A stretch of 64,000 nt of DNA, taken from Clostridia bacterium (GTDB taxonomy: Bacteria > Bacillota > Clostridia > Oscillospirales > Acutalibacteraceae). The stretch's first letter is position 1. Each line of letters starts with the position of its first letter. The translations under genes and the position numbers were made by a program. The notes under the pieces were generated by a model, which saw nothing but the letters and a program-made list of their open reading frames with translations, searched no databases and was not told the origin of the DNA. The stretch lies in the NCBI GenBank assembly GCA_017409265.1, contig JAFQSY010000071.1, positions 1-64,000 of the forward strand, read 5' to 3'. Of the stretch, positions 58,826 to 64,000 are shown one piece after another.

Positions 58826-60085
58826 ATGACAAAAAAAGTAAAGAGTTATATTTCATTATTTCTTGTATTTATGATGATTGCGGGAATATCAACAGTTAAC
58901 GCTTTTTCTGCATATGAAACTATTGAACATGAGGACACAAATTATGAATATGCAGGCGAATTTGGTTTAGGCGGACAAACAGTTAAAAAAGTTGAGTGGG
59001 GCGATGAAATCAGCAATTATTATGTTTACTATTCCTTTATCGTTGAGCACGACGGATATTATTCATTTACCTATAATGAAATGCACAATTCAACATGGTA
59101 CTGGGTTTGCAACAAGCAAAATTATGATGAAATGCCCTATACATACAGTCTGGATTCTTCGGAACAAAACCTTTCTAAAATCTATTATTTGGAAGCAGGA
59201 GAATATTTCTTCTTCGTAGATTTGTATTGGTCAATGGTAGATGTTAATATAACCGCCGAATATTTTGGTGAAAAAGTATCGGAAATCAAGTTTAAACACG
59301 ATTTGCTGCTGGATTGTGATTGTTTTTATTACCCACATCCGGATTCAGAATCGAACATGAAAATTGATGCAAACGCAACAATTGTTTTTGATTCGGGAAA
59401 AACATTCGATTTCGGAAACCACGAAATGTGTGATTGTTATTATAACCTGAGCGATTCATTGAACGCCGCTATTTCATCTGAACCTGTTGAGGGAGAAAAC
59501 ACAATAACAATCTTTTTCTTGAATCAGCAAATAGAAACAACCGCAACGGTACATACTTTATCGTATTACATTAAGGATGTTGAAGTGAGCAACATTGATT
59601 ATTATTTAGAAAACGTTGTTGAATATTACAATTACTATGATATTGAATATCCTTACGGAGAGACTGTAACGGTAACTTTTAAAAATGGAACAAGCGAAAG
59701 CTTTATTTACTCAAATTATTTAAATTGTAATTATGTAAATTTTCCTAACGGTCAGAAATATTGCTTGAATTTTTGGTGCTTTGATGAATATTATCTCGCT
59801 GATTTTAACGGATATTTACAAGTTGATATTTGTTATAATACAGTAAAAGAATTTAAACTTAACGGTCAAAAGGCATCGGTTTCTGAAAACATAAAAGCAT
59901 TGAATGAAGAAAACAAACGTCTTGCAAATAATATTCTTCATAGTCTGGAATGTGCTAAAAACTCTTTGAACAATACTGAATACTTAAATTTATATTTATC
60001 AGAAGCTATATCTTATTTTATCGATATTTCAAATAATATGTCTGACTTTTTGGGATATTATTTAACTTTTAGTTTCTTAAAATGA
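58826..60085 (+). CDS. Exported Tyr-rich protein of unknown function
   Basis: The 419-residue protein has a signal peptide (YISLFLVFMMIAGISTVNA, cleavage near AFS) and a mature part that is acidic and unusually rich in Tyr, Asn and Phe (for example YYVYYSFIVEHDGYYSFTYN, YYLENVVEYYNYYDIEYPYG). The N-terminal domain (about 40-150) looks like a pre-peptidase-type beta-sandwich, with YYSFTYN... and YLEAGEYFFFVDLYW. The next 200 residues could be two bacterial Ig-like or BIG-type domains with the pattern IKF...G...DFGNHE. The last 70 residues are helical. Its DNA is visibly more AT-rich than that of its neighbours. GGAGG precedes the ATG. Controlled by the XRE repressor, by inference. Confidence 0.75.
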   Translation: MTKKVKSYISLFLVFMMIAGISTVNAFSAYETIEHEDTNYEYAGEFGLGGQTVKKVEWGDEISNYYVYYSFIVEHDGYYSFTYNEMHNSTWYWVCNKQNYDEMPYTYSLDSSEQNLSKIYYLEAGEYFFFVDLYWSMVDVNITAEYFGEKVSEIKFKHDLLLDCDCFYYPHPDSESNMKIDANATIVFDSGKTFDFGNHEMCDCYYNLSDSLNAAISSEPVEGENTITIFFLNQQIETTATVHTLSYYIKDVEVSNIDYYLENVVEYYNYYDIEYPYGETVTVTFKNGTSESFIYSNYLNCNYVNFPNGQKYCLNFWCFDEYYLADFNGYLQVDICYNTVKEFKLNGQKASVSENIKALNEENKRLANNILHSLECAKNSLNNTEYLNLYLSEAISYFIDISNNMSDFLGYYLTFSFLK

Positions 60086-60093
60086 TATTTTAG

Positions 60094-60119
60094 CCCCGTA
60101 CAGAAATGTACGGGGTTTG
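60094..60119 (+). terminator. Terminator of the exported protein gene
   Basis: CCCCGTACA pairs with TGTACGGGG around the tetraloop GAAA, followed by TTTGT. Confidence 0.75.
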
Positions 60120-60227
60120 TCATAATCAAAACTTTCAAATTAATCAAAAAATTAACATTAATAAACCCTGAATGGATTGCAAAAATAATAGAGCAAACGC
60201 AATTTTAATATGACGGGTGCAAACGAA

Positions 60228-60434
60228 ATGTTAAAGAATAATTCAGTTGTTCCTCAGGCAAGAGCTGCTCTTGACCAGTTCAAGATGGAGGCTGCAAGAG
60301 AGGTTGATGTTCCGCTACATCTTAAAATCTACAAACCTGTGAAAAATAATATTAAGCAATTTATATTAAGAGCTATATTTATCGATAATGCGTCCGAAAG
60401 CTGTCTTGCGTTTGCGAGGCAGCTTTTGAAATAG
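60228..60434 (+). pseudogene. Truncated alpha/beta-type SASP gene, copy 2
   Basis: The frame of 68 residues begins MLKNNSVVPQARAALDQF and continues MEAAREVDV, the SASP N-terminal half with the protease site changed from EVARE to EAARE. The following 40 residues (from PLHLKIYKPV) are unrelated to the SASP C-terminal half. It shares 57 identical bases and similar flanking bases with copy 1 at 58119. The ribosome site is weaker (CGGGTG). It is probably a decayed duplicate, but expression of a chimeric small protein cannot be excluded. Confidence 0.65.
60233..60289 (+). repeat. 57-bp direct repeat, copy B
   Basis: Identical to 58124-58180. Together the two copies bracket the XRE and exported-protein genes in direct orientation. 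Confidence 0.85.
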
Positions 60435-60463
60435 CTTTTTATGAGCACCAAAATTGTTGTTAA

Positions 60464-60489
60464 AAGGCGGCAGATTGCTCTGCCGCCTT
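60464..60489 (-). terminator. Terminator of the large surface protein
   Basis: AAGGCGGCAGA pairs with TCTGCCGCCTT around TTGC, directly after the minus-strand gene, with TTTTAAC downstream on the minus strand. Confidence 0.8.
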
Positions 60490-60514
60490 AAAGAATATGG
60501 GATTTTGCTTTGGG

Positions 60515-63500
60515 TTAATCGATTCCGAAAAGTCTGCGGAAGAAGGCAACTATACTTTGCCAGAAAGTCATTGTACAAGTTATTTCAACACTTGTTGAAA
60601 TTGAATTTCCGTATTCATCAGTAACAGTTGCGGTAATAGTAACATTTCCGCGACCCACAGCCTTGACGATTCCGTTTTCGTCGATTTTTGCGATTCTTTT
60701 GTTTGAAGTTGACCATATAATATTTTTCGCTGAAGTGTAATCCGGGAAAGTGTTGACAGTAAGTGTCATCGTTTTATAATATCCGAGAGTATCGGAAGGT
60801 AAAACAATTTCTGCCGAGCTGATTGCGGGAGAAACGATGTTGACATAAATCACGGTTTTTCCGCTGTAATTACCTTTACCGATAATCACAATTTCAGCGG
60901 TTCCTACGCTGTCCGCATTTTCAACATAATATTCATAATCGACGTCTTCGACAAGTTCTTTTCCGTTATGTGTTATGGGATAGAAATCAAAATCGGGATA
61001 ATATCCTTCTTCGCTGTAAACGGCATCGAGCAATATGGGGATATCAAGCTCAGAAGCATCCATACCGTTGATTCTGAACGGTAATGTTACGGAGTCTGAA
61101 TAGTCACCTGTGCCTTTGACAACAATCCGACCGAAGCCGACATTGATGTTATCGTAATATTCAACTGTGTAATCGGTGTTTTCGCGAAGAACTTTTTCGC
61201 CGTCATAAACATTGAATTCGGGAGTTATCTCATATCCCGTATACTCCTGATCAGGAATTTCAGTTACCGTGAATGAAACCTGTTTTTCAACAGTTTCAAT
61301 TTCTACGGTCTGCTCGCCTTCGTAATTACCGATACCGCTTATAATTGCTGATGTTACATCGCCGTTTTCGTCGGTTACATATTCAACGGTATAATCCTCA
61401 TTTTTAATAAGAACTATTTCCTCATATTTAACAATGGGGTCGATTTCCTCAACGGTGTCGGAATAGATAACTGTCGGGAATGTAATAACAAAGCTGTCAG
61501 CTTTGCGTTCCACAATGTTGAAATCTACTCTTACTTGACCGTAGTAGTCACCTCTTCCCGTAACGAAAACAGAAGCGGTGCCGACCTGATCGTTGTTTTT
61601 GTATTCTTTCCTGTAATGGAACAGCTGATTAAGCTTTTTACCGTCAAGAGAATAAACTTCAACAGAAGGTTTGCTGCTGATAAATGAATTGAATGTCTGG
61701 TCTTCAATAGGTCTGACGGTGAAGTTTGCGTTGCGAGCAGGAAGATCTTCATAATCATATGCACCGCATCTTGAACATGTACGAACCGTTATGCCGTTTT
61801 CATACTGAGTTGCATCCCTGAGAATCTGCCATACACTCCAGTTATGACCGAGAGCATCTGTACTGCGCTTTTTGGTTTTGCCGCACGAACACTTCTCAGT
61901 AATTTCACCCTTTTCAGTGCAGGTGGGTTCTCGGGTTACGGTTTTTTCATAGGTGTGGGTGTGGATAACGGCATTATAAACAAGGTTTTTAGCAGGCATT
62001 ACAGACAAGACTTCGGGTTCCCATTTGACAAAAACTTTTGTCAGGAAGAATATCGGATTCTGGGGAACGGGGATTTCTGCACCAACCTCAACCTCATAGA
62101 AAGCACATTCTCTGCCCTCAACGATATATGTAACGGTATATTTGTTGATTTCAAAAATTGCCGTTACTTTTATGTCATATGCAGTCATATAGGTTATTGC
62201 CGAGAAATCAAAGGTTGAGCCGTCTTCATTCTGCCATTTAACAAAGCTGTATCCTTCTTTAACAGGAGTGGCAGGAGCGGCGAGGAGTGAACCGAACAGA
62301 TACTCTGTGGTTTCGGATTTGCCGTCAACAACGGTCGTCAATGAATAAAGATTTCTCTTGAAATATACCTTAAGCACAAGCGAACCGTCTGCGGCAACCG
62401 TTCCGCTTAAAACGCTTATTGCTTCATCAACCGTAAATCCTTCCGGAACAGTATATTTTGCGGTGACGGTTTCATCTGTTGTTCCTTTGCAACCAACAAT
62501 GCTGTCGGGAATTTTGCTGTACTGACCCATTGTATCCATATAATACATTTCTACATTATACACCGTATCATCTGCGCTTATCCATGAAGCGGTGAAGGTG
62601 AGATCTTCTGCGGGCATGGTTTCAGGAACGGAATTATCCCATCCGGCAAAAACATAGCCCTGTTTTTCAGGTGCATCGGGGGCTGCAACAGATGCTCCGT
62701 AGTCTGTTTCGACGGTTATCTTTTCTGAACTGTCTGCAAATGCACCGCCGTTTGCAAGGAAGTCTGCCTTATAGGTGTTTGCTTTGAAATTTGCATGGAA
62801 AGTCTGATTTCCTACAGGCATGGTTTCGGGAACTTCGGGAACCCAGCCGATGAAGGAATGTCCTTCTTTTTCGGGAACTGAATTAAAGAGAATTTTTTCG
62901 CCATAGGAATATTCTTCTTCATTGAACAGTGATTCTTCCGAATACCATTTTGCGGTATATTTGTTTACTGACCATTTTGCAGAGAAACTAAGATTTTTGC
63001 CCGGCATTTTGTCGGGAATATTGACGATCTTACCGCTTCCATCGCACCAACCGTCGAATGTGTGACCGACTTTTATGGGCACGGAGGGGACGGGCACGGT
63101 ATCACCTTCAACAACGGTGTATTTTGTATACTCTGTTCCGTCAACGGTATAGATTACAGCATAGCTGCACTTGAAAACACTAACATCAAAATAACAGTTT
63201 GCACCCTTATAATCTACAGTTATCCTGCGTTTACCCGCAACATTAAGAATTGTAGGCGAACAGGTAAAGCCTTCTTCAATAATTACTGTTTCATCGTTGC
63301 TGTAAACGATTTTAAGCGTCAGACCGGTTGTGTCAAGATTATCTCCTACAAAATATTCAAGCTTCTTGGGCATAGTGTTTATGGTGATAGAAGTAATTCT
63401 TGGCTCAATAACCGTTACTCGGCAGGTTGCGGTGACTGTTCCGTCAATATTCTCGGCTCGGATGATAACAGAACCGGGAACTTTTGCCGTAACAATTCCG

Positions 63501-64000
63501 CTTTTGTCAACCGAAGCAATCGAAGGATCGGTCGATTTCCATGTGATATCGTTCTTATCTGCGCTTTCGGGAACAATTTCTTTAAGAAGCGTTGCTGTCT
63601 GGCCCGTAAATAGAGTAAGGGAGTTTGCAGAAAGCTTGATTTCCGTTATTTTCTTTTTTTCTGTCCTGTAAACGGCATAATAAGTAGTTCTCTTGGTTAT
63701 GGGAGGCATTTCGTCAAACGGACCGAAATCCGATAGTCCGTCGCCATTTGTGTCCCAACCCAGAAGAGTAAGAACATTACCGCCTTCAACAATGCTATCG
63801 GGACCGTTATAAACAGGTTTTTCATTCGCATAATAAATCTGTTTGCGGCACTTGCTGCCGAATGCCCATTCCGCAACATACATTTCGTCTGGCTCAATCC
63901 AAATTGCAACGAGAAGGGTGTTGCTATTGACTTCAAGCTTATCGCCTTCTTCATATACACCGAGTTCACCGCTTTCATCCGATGCAAGCCAACCTGCAAA
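60515..64000 (-). CDS. Large modular surface protein (InlB-type repeats, bacterial Ig-like domains), 5' end outside window
   Basis: The frame is open from the right edge, so the N terminus and any signal peptide are outside; 1,161 residues are visible. Order from the edge: part of an InlB/Listeria-Bacteroides-type repeat (FAGWLASDESGELGVYEEGD), a BIG2 domain (ITEIKLSANSLTL...), a BIG3-like domain (KKLEYFVGDNLDTTGLTL), four or five InlB-type repeats (GHTFDGW, GHSFIGW, GYVFAGW, GYSFVKW), a Cys-rich segment (CTEKGEITEKCSCG, CSRCGAYDYEDLP), about four repeats of the NY-G pattern (GRGDYYGQ, GIGNYEGE, GTGDYSDS, GKGNYSGK), and a last BIG2 domain. The end FWQSIVAFFRRLFGID replaces an LPxTG signal. 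Likely an adhesin or surface scaffold. Confidence 0.88.
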   Translation of the reverse strand, partial: FAGWLASDESGELGVYEEGDKLEVNSNTLLVAIWIEPDEMYVAEWAFGSKCRKQIYYANEKPVYNGPDSIVEGGNVLTLLGWDTNGDGLSDFGPFDEMPPITKRTTYYAVYRTEKKKITEIKLSANSLTLFTGQTATLLKEIVPESADKNDITWKSTDPSIASVDKSGIVTAKVPGSVIIRAENIDGTVTATCRVTVIEPRITSITINTMPKKLEYFVGDNLDTTGLTLKIVYSNDETVIIEEGFTCSPTILNVAGKRRITVDYKGANCYFDVSVFKCSYAVIYTVDGTEYTKYTVVEGDTVPVPSVPIKVGHTFDGWCDGSGKIVNIPDKMPGKNLSFSAKWSVNKYTAKWYSEESLFNEEEYSYGEKILFNSVPEKEGHSFIGWVPEVPETMPVGNQTFHANFKANTYKADFLANGGAFADSSEKITVETDYGASVAAPDAPEKQGYVFAGWDNSVPETMPAEDLTFTASWISADDTVYNVEMYYMDTMGQYSKIPDSIVGCKGTTDETVTAKYTVPEGFTVDEAISVLSGTVAADGSLVLKVYFKRNLYSLTTVVDGKSETTEYLFGSLLAAPATPVKEGYSFVKWQNEDGSTFDFSAITYMTAYDIKVTAIFEINKYTVTYIVEGRECAFYEVEVGAEIPVPQNPIFFLTKVFVKWEPEVLSVMPAKNLVYNAVIHTHTYEKTVTREPTCTEKGEITEKCSCGKTKKRSTDALGHNWSVWQILRDATQYENGITVRTCSRCGAYDYEDLPARNANFTVRPIEDQTFNSFISSKPSVEVYSLDGKKLNQLFHYRKEYKNNDQVGTASVFVTGRGDYYGQVRVDFNIVERKADSFVITFPTVIYSDTVEEIDPIVKYEEIVLIKNEDYTVEYVTDENGDVTSAIISGIGNYEGEQTVEIETVEKQVSFTVTEIPDQEYTGYEITPEFNVYDGEKVLRENTDYTVEYYDNINVGFGRIVVKGTGDYSDSVTLPFRINGMDASELDIPILLDAVYSEEGYYPDFDFYPITHNGKELVEDVDYEYYVENADSVGTAEIVIIGKGNYSGKTVIYVNIVSPAISSAEIVLPSDTLGYYKTMTLTVNTFPDYTSAKNIIWSTSNKRIAKIDENGIVKAVGRGNVTITATVTDEYGNSISTSVEITCTMTFWQSIVAFFRRLFGID

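Noticed and set aside
63062..63613. 183-codon plus-strand frame inside the surface protein gene
   Set aside because: Antisense to the repeat region, with Cys/Asn-rich sequence lacking any domain; the minus-strand frame carries clear BIG and InlB domains.
1..64000. CRISPR arrays, insertion sequences, prophage or integrase genes
   Set aside because: No regularly spaced repeats, transposase or integrase motifs (DDE, tyrosine recombinase) were found on reading both strands.

Overview
The window looks like chromosomal DNA of a spore-forming, anaerobic, carbohydrate-degrading member of the Clostridia, most likely a gut Oscillospirales-type bacterium. The evidence is a spoIIP gene, two degenerate small acid-soluble spore protein (SASP) loci, a GGGtGRT-family protein, a Gram-positive LexA box, sigma-A promoters, strong AGGAGG ribosome sites with frequent TTG/GTG starts, FeoA/FeoB with the Cys-rich FeoB partner, and a 2-hydroxyacyl-CoA dehydratase-activase-type protein. 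No rRNA, insertion sequence, prophage or CRISPR array is visible. The window cuts a gene at each edge.

Layout. 0-1 kb: 3' end of a GGGtGRT gene and a small gene behind a LexA box. 1-9 kb: minus-strand operon led by a WYL regulator (metallophosphoesterase, serine hydrolase, GH127-like, GH92). 9-12 kb: feoA, feoB and a Cys-rich partner, with three copies of one 16-bp dyad. 12-17 kb: a split activase/dehydratase-like pair and two PlsC-type acyltransferases. 17-20 kb: ECF sigma factor with a very short downstream partner, a PanE-like reductase, a GH43-like protein. 20-26 kb: secreted and membrane-anchored metallophosphoesterases, CDF metal transporter, patatin lipase, PHP phosphatase, lipoprotein. 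26-30 kb: a beta-helix (GH141-like) exported protein, metF, tRNA-Val. 30-35 kb: UDP-galactopyranose-mutase-like FAD enzyme and two polytopic glycosyltransferase-like proteins. 35-37 kb: spoIIP, a small membrane protein, and a gene-free stretch with a possible small RNA. 37-46 kb: an operon of CoA-acylating aldehyde dehydrogenase, GH38 and HAD phosphatase, divergent from a second GH38. 46-58 kb: amino-sugar/muropeptide region (HAD, membrane GH36-like, MurK-like kinase, MurQ, NamZ-like GH171, GNAT, GH84, two ceramidase-like proteins). 58-60.5 kb: two truncated SASP copies flanking an XRE repressor and an exported protein. 60.5-64 kb: a large modular surface protein running off the edge.

How the genes fit together. 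The dominant theme is exo-acting dismantling of glycans by enzymes that mostly lack signal peptides (GH92, GH127-like, two GH38, GH84, GH171). Together with phosphatases, esterase-like and ceramidase-like hydrolases they would suit salvage of host N-glycans, phosphorylated or lipid-linked glycans and peptidoglycan sugars. No sugar transporter is encoded in the window, so uptake must be provided elsewhere. A second theme is metals: Feo iron uptake and a CDF transporter next to extracytoplasmic metalloenzymes.

The observations most worth following are the LexA-controlled small gene, the three identical-architecture dyads at feo, a GH38 enzyme without the usual nucleophile Asp, a GH36-like enzyme fused to five membrane segments, the GH84/GNAT pair that resembles the two halves of human O-GlcNAcase, the tandem ceramidase-like proteins, and a repressor/dyad/exported-protein module between two broken SASP copies. 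All functions are assigned by motif reading; no database search was possible.
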